Assembly: GCF_002763455.1 (NCBI RefSeq)
Contig: NZ_NIXK01000007.1
Span: 62,001 to 126,000, forward strand
Length of the DNA: 64,000 nucleotides
Source: Lentibacillus sediminis
Lineage (GTDB): Bacteria; Bacillota; Bacilli; Bacillales; Amphibacillaceae
Direction: 5' to 3'
Translations under genes and position numbers: made by a program
The notes under the pieces: generated by a model
The model's database searches: none
Told to the model about the DNA's origin: nothing
The model's input: the letters and a program-made list of their open reading frames with translations, nothing else
Shown: positions 15,632-24,305 of the stretch, piece after piece
Position numbering within the stretch: the stretch's first letter is position 1
Layout of the letters: each line of letters starts with the position of its first letter

Positions 15632-17152
15632 ATGAAAAAGAAAGTAATTGTTATAGGCTCTGGTGTTGCCGGAATGGCGAGTGCCATCCGGCTGCAGCAG
15701 GCAGGCTATCAAGTAGAAATTTATGAGAAAGAATCGATGCCGGGAGGGAAAATGCATCGTATCGAACAAGACGGCTATACGTTTGACCTTGGGCCGACAA
15801 TTGTCATGATGCCAGAATTATACAGGGAAGTGTTTGAAATTTCCGGACGCAACCCTGATGATTATATTCCAATGGACAAGCTTAACCCGATGTACCGTGT
15901 TTATTTTGGTGATGATGCAGAAAATCCTTACGACATTTCTTCGGATTTAACCGCACTCACAAAAACAATTGAACAAATTAGTGAAGAAGATGCCAATGGA
16001 TTCTTTGATTACCTTCAGGAAATTTATAAACGATTCACGGTAGCCAAAAAGTATTTCATTCAGCGTCCCTTCCGTGATCCAAAAGATTTTTATAACCCTT
16101 TCATGTTAAAACAAGCCATGAAACTAAAAACACTGGACAGCGCCGACCAATTCCTTGGAAAATACATAAAAAATGAACGGTTAAAGCAGATGATTAGTTT
16201 TCAAACCTTATATATCGGTGTCTCCCCTTATAACGGACCATCACTCTACACGATGATCCCAATGATTGAATTTCTTTATGGTGTATGGTTCATCAAAGGT
16301 GGGATGTATACAATGGTGACTGCGATGGAGCGATTGTTCCAGGAGCTCGGCGGCAAGATTTATTACAACATGAACGTTGAAGAGATACGTATCCAAGATG
16401 GTACGGCAAAAGGTATTCTGGTAAATGACAAAGAAGTGGACGCTGATTTTGTCGTATGCAATTCCGATTTCCCTTTTGCCATGAAACATCTCGTGAAAAA
16501 TGAGAAGGCCAAGGGAAAATACACGGACAAAAAAATAGACAGCATGAAATACTCCTGCTCTTGTTTTTTGATGTATTTAGGGATGGATCGCAAATACGAT
16601 GAGATCGACCACGTTCACAATTTTGTTTTTAATGAGGATCTGGAAAAAAATCTGCATGATATCTTTGCCGGAAACAAGCTGGAAAGTGCATCATTCTATG
16701 TACACATCGCTTCTAAAATGGATCCTTCCCTCGCACCGGAAGGAAAAGATGGTATTTATATCCTGATGCCTGTTTCCGAACTATCGACAGCCAAATACAC
16801 GTGGGATGAGGATACGATTCAATATTATCGCAGTTATATCTTAAACTCTCTAAAAAGAATCGAGGGGTTTGAGAATATAGAACAGGAAATTGTAACAGAA
16901 ACCTATATGACACCGAAAGATTTTGAGTCTAAGTTCAATGCGTACAATGGTGCCTGTTTCGGGTTGCAGCCAACGCTTACACAAAGCAACCATATGCGAC
17001 CACAAAGCAAAGCAATGCACTGTGACAATTTGTATTTCACCGGAAGCAGTACCCACCCTGGAGCCGGAGTCCCAATCGTATTGCTGTCAGCGAAAATCGC
17101 TGCGCAGGAATTAATGCATGATGATAAGGAGATCTTATTTGACTATCAATAA
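15632..17152 (+). CDS. crtN: 4,4'-diapophytoene (dehydrosqualene) desaturase, CrtN
   Basis: 506 residues, a full-length carotenoid desaturase. The N-terminal FAD dinucleotide fold VIGSGVAGMASAIRLQQAGY (GxGxxG at 9-14) is followed by EIYEKESMPGGKM and DLGPTIVMMPE; the C-terminal FTGSSTHPGAGVPIVLLSAK is the typical flavoprotein end of the CrtI/CrtN family. CrtN introduces double bases of conjugation into 4,4'-diapophytoene to give diaponeurosporene at the membrane. Ribosome site is modest (AGGAGCA). It is the first gene of the pigment operon and is very similar to the fourth gene, so the operon has two CrtN copies. Confidence 0.88.
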   Translation: MKKKVIVIGSGVAGMASAIRLQQAGYQVEIYEKESMPGGKMHRIEQDGYTFDLGPTIVMMPELYREVFEISGRNPDDYIPMDKLNPMYRVYFGDDAENPYDISSDLTALTKTIEQISEEDANGFFDYLQEIYKRFTVAKKYFIQRPFRDPKDFYNPFMLKQAMKLKTLDSADQFLGKYIKNERLKQMISFQTLYIGVSPYNGPSLYTMIPMIEFLYGVWFIKGGMYTMVTAMERLFQELGGKIYYNMNVEEIRIQDGTAKGILVNDKEVDADFVVCNSDFPFAMKHLVKNEKAKGKYTDKKIDSMKYSCSCFLMYLGMDRKYDEIDHVHNFVFNEDLEKNLHDIFAGNKLESASFYVHIASKMDPSLAPEGKDGIYILMPVSELSTAKYTWDEDTIQYYRSYILNSLKRIEGFENIEQEIVTETYMTPKDFESKFNAYNGACFGLQPTLTQSNHMRPQSKAMHCDNLYFTGSSTHPGAGVPIVLLSAKIAAQELMHDDKEILFDYQ

Positions 17153-17169
17153 CTCAGGAGGAAATCGTT

Positions 17170-18030
17170 ATGGATGCCAAGCAAATGCAAGCGGACTTTT
17201 ATTATTGTGAACAGATAATAAAAAGCAGATCCAAAAGCTTTTATTATGCTTTTTCACAACTCCCTTCTGAAAAAGCAAACGCCGTCTATGCTATTTATGC
17301 GTTTTGCAGAACTGCTGATGACTGCGCGGATGGAAATCATTTGCAGACGGAAAAGCAACAGGCTCTGGCACAATTAAAAAGAGAACTGATTTTATTCGAA
17401 GAGCAAAATGAAGTGGATAAACCATTATGGCGTGCGCTAAGACAAGTATTCTCTGACTACGACATGGATATCCAACTATTTTATGACCAACTTACCGGTC
17501 AGTCGATGGACATCAACTTTATCACACCGAAAACGATGCATGACTTGGAAGAATACAGTTATTATGTAGCTGGATCTGTCGGTTTGATGCTGCTCCCTAT
17601 CATCGCTTCGGAAAACCATACTGAACTGCACGCTGCAGCAATCGACCTTGGTGTTGCTATGCAAATAACAAATATACTGCGGGATGTGGGTGAAGATTTT
17701 CACCAAAAACAGCGAACATATCTCCCTGAAGATGAATTGAGTCATTTTCAATACACGGTAAATGATTTAGTAAACGGTGTCGTTAATGTGCAGTTTATTA
17801 AACTGTGGGAAAAGTTGGCGAAACGTGCGGAGTTATTATATGCCCAGTTTTTACATAACGTTAACCAGTTTGACCAAGACAGCCGCCTGCCTGTTTCTCT
17901 GTCTGCTCAAGTCTACAGAAGTATACTGGGTGCTGTGCGGGACAATGGATATGACTGTTTAAACAAGCGGAATTATGTGACCAGGAAAAAAATGACGGAA
18001 ATCAGCGCTGCTATTAAGAAAAGTTCTTAG
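17170..18030 (+). CDS. crtM: Dehydrosqualene (4,4'-diapophytoene) synthase, CrtM
   Basis: 286 residues, the usual size for CrtM. It condenses two farnesyl diphosphates head to head, the first committed step of C30 carotenoids. Both aspartate-rich Mg-diphosphate motifs are visible: DDCAD at 50-54 and DVGED at 172-176, each within helices ([30 protein letters not shown]). [10 protein letters not shown] near residue 19 is the usual first helix of squalene/phytoene synthases. AGGAGG lies 8 bases before the ATG; the gap from crtN is 17 bp, so they are co-transcribed. Confidence 0.92.
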   Translation: MDAKQMQADFYYCEQIIKSRSKSFYYAFSQLPSEKANAVYAIYAFCRTADDCADGNHLQTEKQQALAQLKRELILFEEQNEVDKPLWRALRQVFSDYDMDIQLFYDQLTGQSMDINFITPKTMHDLEEYSYYVAGSVGLMLLPIIASENHTELHAAAIDLGVAMQITNILRDVGEDFHQKQRTYLPEDELSHFQYTVNDLVNGVVNVQFIKLWEKLAKRAELLYAQFLHNVNQFDQDSRLPVSLSAQVYRSILGAVRDNGYDCLNKRNYVTRKKMTEISAAIKKSS

Positions 18031-18058
18031 AATTTTTGGAAGGGTGTTGTGTGAATTA

Positions 18059-19582
18059 ATGAATAATAAAAGCGTATTGATCATTGGCGGCGGATTGGGC
18101 GGACTATCTGCAGCCATTTCCTTAGCGCAAAGCGGGTATGATGTCTCTCTATATGAGAAAAACAACCACTTGGGCGGTAAACTCAACCGGTTGGAGCAGG
18201 ATGGTTTTGGTTTCGATCTTGGCCCATCCATTTTGACGATGCCAAAAACGTTTGAGCGATTGTTTGCCGCAAGCGGAAAAGACATGATGGATTACGTCCC
18301 AACTGTCAGGCTGGGGCATCAATGGCGTTCCTTTTTTCCAGATGGCAATGTCATTGATTTGTATGAGGATGTAAATGAAATGCAGGAGAAAAATTCCTCC
18401 CTGAAAAAAAGGGATATACGCCAATATAAGAAACTGCTTGCGTACTCTAAAAAACTCTATGGTATGACAGAGAAGAGCTATTTTAAGGGAGCCGATAACA
18501 CAAAAGACCTTATTCAATATCACAGTCCGTTCAGTGCCCTGAAAAACTTCGATCTGTTTTCAACGGTGCATCAGGCCATTGATAAGCGGATCAGCAATAA
18601 ACAATTTAAGGACATGCTTTCTTATTTCATCAAGTATGTCGGTTCTTCTCCTTACGATGCGCCAGCTGTCTTAAATATGATGATATATATGCAACATGAC
18701 CAGGGTGTGTGGTATGTACCTGGTGGCATGCATCATCTTGCCAATGGACTGGTGATGCTGGCTAAGGAAACCGGCGTGACCATTCATACGGAAAAAAATA
18801 TTACGCAGCTTCAAAAAGAGAAAGGAAAAATTACCGGGGCACTTTTGGAGGACGGTACAAAACTGACGGCAGATTACTATATTTCCAACATGGAAGTGAT
18901 TCCCGCTTACGAGCATTTGCTCCAGGAAAAGAAGCATTACGTCAAGAAACTAAAAAAGAAATTTGAACCTGCAAGCTCCGGACTTGTGATGCACCTGGGT
19001 GTAAAGAAAACGTATCCGCAGCTCGGTCACCACAATTTCTTTTTTGCAAAAAACATGAAGAAGCAAATGAATAAAATATTTCACCGCCATGAACTGCCGG
19101 ATGATCCGGTCATTTATCTGGTGAATGTGAATAAAACAGATCCAACACAAGCGCCCGAAGGATATGAGAATCTGAAAGTGCTGCCCCATATCCCATACAT
19201 TCAGGATAAACCTTTCACGAAGGAGGACTATGACCGCTTTGCAGAGAAGGTACTGATCAAATTGGAGAAGATGGGTCTAGATCAGTTACGGGAAAATATT
19301 GTAACAAAAGATATATGGACACCGGAAGATATCCAACAAGTCTATGGTTCAGACCGCGGTGCAATCTATGGCACGCTATCCGACCGGAAGAAAAATAAAG
19401 GGTTTAAACATCCGAAACAGAGCGACCGTTATGATAACCTCTATTTCGTCGGAGGAACGGTAAACCCAGGTGGCGGGATGCCAATGGTCACACTGAGCGG
19501 CCAGCATGTAAGCGATAAAATTGTTCAGCGAGATAACCCAATGACTGATGAGGAGCGTTATCGTGAGTTCTTAAATAAGTGA
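18059..19582 (+). CDS. crtP: Diaponeurosporene oxidase CrtP (CrtNb)
   Basis: 507 residues from the ATG at 18059; a GTG at 18044 sits too near the GGAAGGG site to be used easily. The N-terminal FAD fold is [20 protein letters not shown]. Segments match Staphylococcus CrtP much better than Crt[87 protein letters not shown] and [20 protein letters not shown]. CrtP oxidises the terminal methyl of diaponeurosporene to the aldehyde (or acid). It stands between crtM and the second crtN. Assignment as CrtP is firm; how far it oxidises is not visible. Confidence 0.9.
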   Translation: MNNKSVLIIGGGLGGLSAAISLAQSGYDVSLYEKNNHLGGKLNRLEQDGFGFDLGPSILTMPKTFERLFAASGKDMMDYVPTVRLGHQWRSFFPDGNVIDLYEDVNEMQEKNSSLKKRDIRQYKKLLAYSKKLYGMTEKSYFKGADNTKDLIQYHSPFSALKNFDLFSTVHQAIDKRISNKQFKDMLSYFIKYVGSSPYDAPAVLNMMIYMQHDQGVWYVPGGMHHLANGLVMLAKETGVTIHTEKNITQLQKEKGKITGALLEDGTKLTADYYISNMEVIPAYEHLLQEKKHYVKKLKKKFEPASSGLVMHLGVKKTYPQLGHHNFFFAKNMKKQMNKIFHRHELPDDPVIYLVNVNKTDPTQAPEGYENLKVLPHIPYIQDKPFTKEDYDRFAEKVLIKLEKMGLDQLRENIVTKDIWTPEDIQQVYGSDRGAIYGTLSDRKKNKGFKHPKQSDRYDNLYFVGGTVNPGGGMPMVTLSGQHVSDKIVQRDNPMTDEERYREFLNK

Positions 19583-19623
19583 GATGAGCGAAATCAATAG
19601 TCAAACGGATGGAGGGATGGTAT

Positions 19624-21150
19624 ATGAGAAAGAAGGTACTTGTAATTGGTGCAGGTGTTGCGGGGCTTGCCAGTGCCATAAGACTGCAGCACGCCGGTTA
19701 TCAGGTAGAAGTATATGAAAAAGAATCCACACCTGGCGGGAAAATGAACCAAATTGAAATGGACGGTTATAAATTTGACCTCGGACCAAGCATCGTTATG
19801 ATGCCGGAAATATATCGGGAAGTATTTGAACTTTGCGGACGTGACCCTGACGACTATATTCCCATGCAAAAATTGGACCCGATGTACAGGGTTTACTTTG
19901 GTGATATTCCCGATCACCCTTTCGACATCTCTTCAGACCTTACCGAATTGACAAAAACGATTGAGTCCATCAGTGAAGCAGACACAGAAGGTTTTTTTCG
20001 CTATCTCCAGGAAATTTACAAGCACTATACGTTTGCCAAGCACGACATTTTGCAGCGCCCATTTCGTAAACCCAGTGACTTCTTTAACCCTTCCATGTTA
20101 AAGAAGGCAAGAAAACTGAACCTATTCGATACTGCAGACCAATTTATCGGCAAATATATCAAAAACGAACGATTAAGGCAGATTATCAGCTTTCAAACAT
20201 TATATATTGGGATTTCCCCACTTAAAGGGCCTTCTTTTTATACAATGATCCCCATGATGCAATTTTTGTACGGGGTCTGGTTTATAAAAGGCGGCATGTA
20301 TACCATGGCTTCGTCGATGGAAAAGCTCTTCAAAGAACTTGGTGGTGAAATCTTCTATGATAAGAACGTGCAGGAAATTTGCATAGAAAATCAGAACGCA
20401 ACGGGAATTAGAGTAAATAACCACAAAGTCACTGGCGACTTTGTGGTCTGTAACGCCGACTTCCCGTATGCAATAAAAAACCTGATAACCGACAGAAAAG
20501 TCAAAGGGAAATTTACCGACAAAAAGATTGACAGCATGAAGTACTCCTGTTCTTGTTTCATGTTATATCTTGGCATGAACAAGAAATATGAGGCGATCGA
20601 ACATGTTCATAATTTTATTTTCAATGAGAAACTGGAAAAGAACCTGAAGGACATTTTTGCAGGGAAAAAGCTTGAGCATGCATCTTTTTACGTCTATATC
20701 GCATCCAAACTTGACCCATCCCTGGCCCCCAAAGAAAAAGATGGCCTTTATATACTGATGCCAGTATCCAATATCGCTACGGCGGATTATGAATGGAACC
20801 AGCAAACGATTGACTATTACCGCAGTTACATTCTGGACACACTAAAGAAAATACCTGGATTTGAGAATCTGGATCAAGAGATTATTACGGAAACATGTAT
20901 AACACCATTGGATTTCGAGTCTAAATTCAACGCATACAATGGTGCCGGTTTCGGTTTACAGCCCACACTTAATCAAAGCAACCACTTGAGACCGCAAAGT
21001 AAGGCACCAAACTGTTCCAATCTGTATTTTAACGGGAGCAGTACACATCCAGGAGCCGGCGTGCCGATTGTTCTTCTCTCAGCGAGAATTGCCGCCCAGG
21101 AACTGATGCATGACGACAAAGGGATTTTATTTGACTATACAGACGTGTGA
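19624..21150 (+). CDS. crtN2: Second diapophytoene desaturase-like protein (CrtN paralogue)
   Basis: 508 residues from the ATG at 19624, six bases after GGAGGGA; an in-frame ATG at 19609 precedes that site and is rejected. It aligns with CrtN of 15632 along its whole length with most positions identical by eye (DLGP.IVMMPE.YREVFE, KYIKNERL.Q.ISFQTLYIG, MYTM.. and SKFNAYNGA.FGLQPTL), including the FAD fold VIGAGVAGLASAIRLQHAGY and the C-terminal STHPGAGVPIVLLSARIAAQ. A gene duplication or different substrate (for example extended desaturation to a diapolycopene-type product) is possible. I cannot say which copy does which step. Confidence 0.85.
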   Translation: MRKKVLVIGAGVAGLASAIRLQHAGYQVEVYEKESTPGGKMNQIEMDGYKFDLGPSIVMMPEIYREVFELCGRDPDDYIPMQKLDPMYRVYFGDIPDHPFDISSDLTELTKTIESISEADTEGFFRYLQEIYKHYTFAKHDILQRPFRKPSDFFNPSMLKKARKLNLFDTADQFIGKYIKNERLRQIISFQTLYIGISPLKGPSFYTMIPMMQFLYGVWFIKGGMYTMASSMEKLFKELGGEIFYDKNVQEICIENQNATGIRVNNHKVTGDFVVCNADFPYAIKNLITDRKVKGKFTDKKIDSMKYSCSCFMLYLGMNKKYEAIEHVHNFIFNEKLEKNLKDIFAGKKLEHASFYVYIASKLDPSLAPKEKDGLYILMPVSNIATADYEWNQQTIDYYRSYILDTLKKIPGFENLDQEIITETCITPLDFESKFNAYNGAGFGLQPTLNQSNHLRPQSKAPNCSNLYFNGSSTHPGAGVPIVLLSARIAAQELMHDDKGILFDYTDV

Positions 21151-21187
21151 AGCCATGGATTGAAACGGGTTTAAAGGAGGAAAACAG

Positions 21188-22303
21188 ATGACCATCTACG
21201 TTGTAATTAATCTTATCATTGGTGCTGTTGCAATTCTTGTCGGCTTCCTTACGTTCTGGTCTTTACCTATACCTGCATCTCGGGATAAAAATGCCCGTTT
21301 CCCGTTCCTATCCATCATCATTCCCGCAAGAAATGAAGAGAGCCGGATTTCTCCGTTACTGCAATCATTGCAGGAACAGCACTTTAAAGCATTTGAAATT
21401 CTCGTTGTTGACGATCAATCAACAGATAATACCGCAACTGTCGTAGAATCTTTTGGGGCGAAGGTTCTGAAGAATAACAGTGAAGAAGCCGAAGCTGGAA
21501 AGTCAATGGCCTGTTGGCGTGGTGCACAGCATGCGAAAGGTGAATGGCTGCTGTTTTTGGATGCAGATACACAGTTCACCAATGCCGGCAGTCTGGAAGA
21601 TTTACTATTCTTTTTTAAGCAAAAAGGTGCTAGAGGAATTCTATCGCTCCAGCCCTTTCATACAGTGCGCAACCTCTATGAAAACCTTTCGGCAATCTTT
21701 AACATTATTGTAATTGTCGGAATGAATATATTCACAATTTGGGGACGTCGGTTTAAAACCGCCGGCTCGTTCGGACCATGTATTCTTTGCAACAGAGAGG
21801 ACTATTTTTCTTCTGGAGGGCATAAAAAAATCCAGGAAGCCATTATGGACGACTTGGAACTGGGACAGGCATTCCTTAAAAATAACTTACCGGTTTATTG
21901 TATGGGCGGAAAAGGTGTCATATCTTTCCGTATGTACCCGGAAGGAATGAAAACTCTTATCGAAGGCTTGTGCAAAAGCTTTGCCGTTGGATCAAAATCA
22001 ACTCATCCTGCAGTTATGCTGATGTCCATCATTTGGATATCCGGCAGTTTCGTTAGTGCCGCAGCGCTGATTTTTTCCATTACAGCATTGGATTCGATGG
22101 CAATCTTACTCTCTGGCTTGGTGTATCTCCTGTATGCCTTTCAAACGTTGTTTTTTGCTCGGAGGTGCGGTAATTTCAGATGGATTATATTCTTATTTCA
22201 TCCGCTCTTATTTTTATTTTTCACGGGGATACATGTATATTCCCTGTACCGGACAAATGTACTGCATTCCGTTAAGTGGAAAGGTCGCAAAATTGATGTT
22301 TAG
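21188..22303 (+). CDS. crtQ: 4,4'-diaponeurosporenoate glycosyltransferase-like, CrtQ
   Basis: 371 residues (Staphylococcus CrtQ is about 375). An N-terminal membrane anchor (VVINLIIGAVAILVGFLTF) precedes a GT2 domain: LSIIIPARNEESRI, DDQSTD at 75-80, and the metal-binding DAD at 125-127 (LFLDADTQF). CrtQ-specific stretches follow: ILSLQPFHTVRNLYENLSAI, NIIVIVGMNIFT, SFGPCILCNREDYFSSGGHK, FRMYPEGMKTLIEG, then three membrane segments and VKWKGRKIDV. It glucosylates the carboxyl end of the C30 carotenoid acid; CrtO then acylates the sugar. GGAGG before the ATG; 37 bp after crtN2, end of the operon. Confidence 0.88.
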   Translation: MTIYVVINLIIGAVAILVGFLTFWSLPIPASRDKNARFPFLSIIIPARNEESRISPLLQSLQEQHFKAFEILVVDDQSTDNTATVVESFGAKVLKNNSEEAEAGKSMACWRGAQHAKGEWLLFLDADTQFTNAGSLEDLLFFFKQKGARGILSLQPFHTVRNLYENLSAIFNIIVIVGMNIFTIWGRRFKTAGSFGPCILCNREDYFSSGGHKKIQEAIMDDLELGQAFLKNNLPVYCMGGKGVISFRMYPEGMKTLIEGLCKSFAVGSKSTHPAVMLMSIIWISGSFVSAAALIFSITALDSMAILLSGLVYLLYAFQTLFFARRCGNFRWIIFLFHPLLFLFFTGIHVYSLYRTNVLHSVKWKGRKIDV

Positions 22304-22555
22304 GTTAGTTACCCGGATCAAAGTTGCGCTGCAAAGTGTTATCTGCAGCTCATTAATTTATTCATCATCGACCTGAGCTACTGTCCTTTTTGCTAGCTCT
22401 TAAACGAAAGCTATCTAACGAAATTTATTCTTTAGGTGCAAGTAACTCGAGAACGATGGATTATTATGGAATTTCTATATGTTATGAAATGGACTACTCA
22501 ATTCCTATCAGTAAAAAAATCCTGATGTTGTATTATATGAGAAAGGGTGATAGTT
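22304..22555. other. Intergenic region after the pigment operon
   Basis: Contains a small hairpin, GCTGCA (22328-22333) with TGCAGC (22344-22349), without a T-run. No gene seen. The last bases carry GAAAGGGTGA, the ribosome site of the chemoreceptor-like gene. Confidence 0.35.
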
Positions 22556-23455
22556 ATGTTAAGTGAAACTTTTCAAACAGATTTTATGTTTAAAGCGATG
22601 AACCAAAACCTTGCTATTATTCAATTTGGAACAGACCGGCGCATAAGTTATGTCAATCAGATTTTTGCAGAAACGATGAAATACCATAATGCCAATGAGA
22701 TGATTGGATTACACCATAAACATTTATGCTTTGACAACTTTGTTCATCATGCTGATTATGAATTGTTTTGGAACGATTTATTGAGAGGCCGCAGTTTCCA
22801 GGATAAAATTGAGAGAAAAGATGCTTATGGTAATCGAGTATGGCTGGAGGCTACCTATATGCCAGTTTACGAAGAAGATAGAATCATTGGGGTGTTGAAG
22901 GTAGCTACTAATATTACACAGCGGCAAAACAATATAAAAAATGTTGTGGACAGCCTGCAAGAGACGTCTAACACACTAAACCTCCGAGCAGAAGAAGGCA
23001 TCAAGCAGCATGAGGATATCAACAAAAAAGTCGACCAGATTGCTGCCGTTGCGGAAAATAATACACAGGTGCTGGCTGGCTTGAAATCACAGGCCGATGA
23101 CATCCAGGGGGTTGTCGAAACCATACGTGATATTGCAGCACAGACAAATTTACTTGCATTAAATGCAGCCATTGAAGCAGCAAGAGCAGGAGAGCATGGG
23201 CGGGGGTTTGATGTTGTAGCTAAAGAAATTCGCAAGCTCTCCACGAAAGTAGAAGAATCCATAGGCGAAGTACGAACGAAAACAGAGAATATTACCAAAG
23301 AGATTTCCAATATCACCAAGGGAGCAAAGCAAATTCAAGAGGACGTAAAAGAAGGCGTTCAGCAAATTCAAACCGCTTCCAATGGCTACCAGGATGTTGT
23401 GGTTGCAGCAGAGTCTCTTGGGGAGGAAGCGGATAAATTAACGGAGATTATTTAA
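22556..23455 (+). CDS. Soluble PAS-domain methyl-accepting chemotaxis-like protein
   Basis: 300 residues from the ATG at 22556. Residues about 15-125 are a PAS sensor domain ([18 protein letters not shown]; a [20 protein letters not shown] strand; then TNITQRQN). A coiled-coil signalling domain follows, with the chemoreceptor hairpin tip [20 protein letters not shown], then [17 protein letters not shown] near 205-240. There is no membrane segment, so it is cytoplasmic, like aerotaxis-type soluble transducers. The coiled coil is shorter than in full chemoreceptors. No chemotaxis partners lie nearby. Ligand or cofactor unknown. Confidence 0.85.
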   Translation: MLSETFQTDFMFKAMNQNLAIIQFGTDRRISYVNQIFAETMKYHNANEMIGLHHKHLCFDNFVHHADYELFWNDLLRGRSFQDKIERKDAYGNRVWLEATYMPVYEEDRIIGVLKVATNITQRQNNIKNVVDSLQETSNTLNLRAEEGIKQHEDINKKVDQIAAVAENNTQVLAGLKSQADDIQGVVETIRDIAAQTNLLALNAAIEAARAGEHGRGFDVVAKEIRKLSTKVEESIGEVRTKTENITKEISNITKGAKQIQEDVKEGVQQIQTASNGYQDVVVAAESLGEEADKLTEII

Positions 23456-23484
23456 AATCTGCTTGAAGAAAGCTGTGTCTCTTC

Positions 23485-23507
23485 GTTCTTGCAATCATTG
23501 CAAGAAC
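23485..23507. terminator. Perfect 10-bp stem hairpin, probable transcript end
   Basis: GTTCTTGCAA and its exact complement TTGCAAGAAC are separated by 3 bases, 30 bp after the chemoreceptor-like gene. The following tract is only weakly T-rich, so termination is likely but not certain. Confidence 0.5.
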
Positions 23508-23572
23508 ATAATTTCTAAGGCTACTGTTAAAAAGATCCTTTCTATCCTACAGTTTTTCCTTCGTCCATGTAG

Positions 23573-23602
23573 AGCTGTCGCAAAACCTTTAATGCGACAG
23601 CT
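23573..23602. terminator. Hairpin between convergent genes
   Basis: AGCTGTCGCA (23573-23582) pairs exactly with TGCGACAGCT (23593-23602) and is followed by TCTTATT, between the plus-strand chemoreceptor gene and the minus-strand spl remnant. Just beyond, the 8-mer ATTCCTGA occurs three times in tandem (about 23608-23631). Confidence 0.45.
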
Positions 23603-23642
23603 TCTTATTCCTGAATTCCTGAATTCCTGAATGCAGATGAAA

Positions 23643-24291
23643 TCAAGTGAAATATTCAATTTTAGCCTCTGGAAAATAATTGTTGATATAGCCACCGATT
23701 GTATCTTTTATATCTTCCTGTTCCTGATTTGTATAGACATATTTGCCACTCCCGTACCTTCCCCATTTCCATTTTCGCTTTGATTCATCAAGTTCGAGCT
23801 TGGTCATTGGATAATTCTTTTGAATGACACGTTTGGCAGGCTTTGTAAACCGATGTTGAATCATCTCAAAAGTTAAATCCTTTTTTACGGATGCTGGGAG
23901 CTTCTCTGTCAGTTTTTTTAGCATCTCATCATAGCCTTCTTTCCAGCCGTCATGCAAGTAAATTGAAGCAATAATAAATCCCAGTGGATAACCCGGCCTT
24001 GGCTATTTTGACTGCTGCCTCAATTCTGTCGTGTAGTCGAGATCTCCCTGGTTCAAAGTATTTTATAATATAATTGTCGTTTATACTGAAACGGAAACGT
24101 GTTCTGCCATTATGCTTGGCATCAAGATAGTACGTTTCATACAAAAATAGAGCTAGCTGGTTTGGGTCTTCCAGGTCCTGAACAACAGCTGCTTCCTGTA
24201 CATTCGCCACCTCCTGTGCATGGGGGTTTCGTATTATAACGTAGACAACTTGTCCTGGATGAATCTCTTCCACCTGGCCTTTCGATTTCAT
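23643..24291 (-). pseudogene. splA-splB deletion fusion with frameshift (spore photoproduct lyase remnant)
   Basis: The first 55 codons read like SplA, the TRAP-related regulator of the spl operon (HPGQVVYVIIRNPHAQEVAN, then QLALFLYETYY). Without a stop the frame passes into the C-terminal third of SplB: LDAKHNGRTRFRFSIND, YFEPGRSRLHDRIEAAVKIA. An extra T at about 23990 breaks the frame after AKAG; in the next frame SplB resumes as YPLGFIIASIYLHDGW and runs to RFTKPAKRVIQKNYPMTKLE, KWGRYGSGKYVY and a normal end. So the end of splA and about two-thirds of splB, including the radical-SAM CxxxCxxC cluster, were deleted in one event. Spore photoproduct repair by this locus is lost. Confidence 0.85.
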
Positions 24292-24305
24292 TTAGCGCAA
24301 AATGT

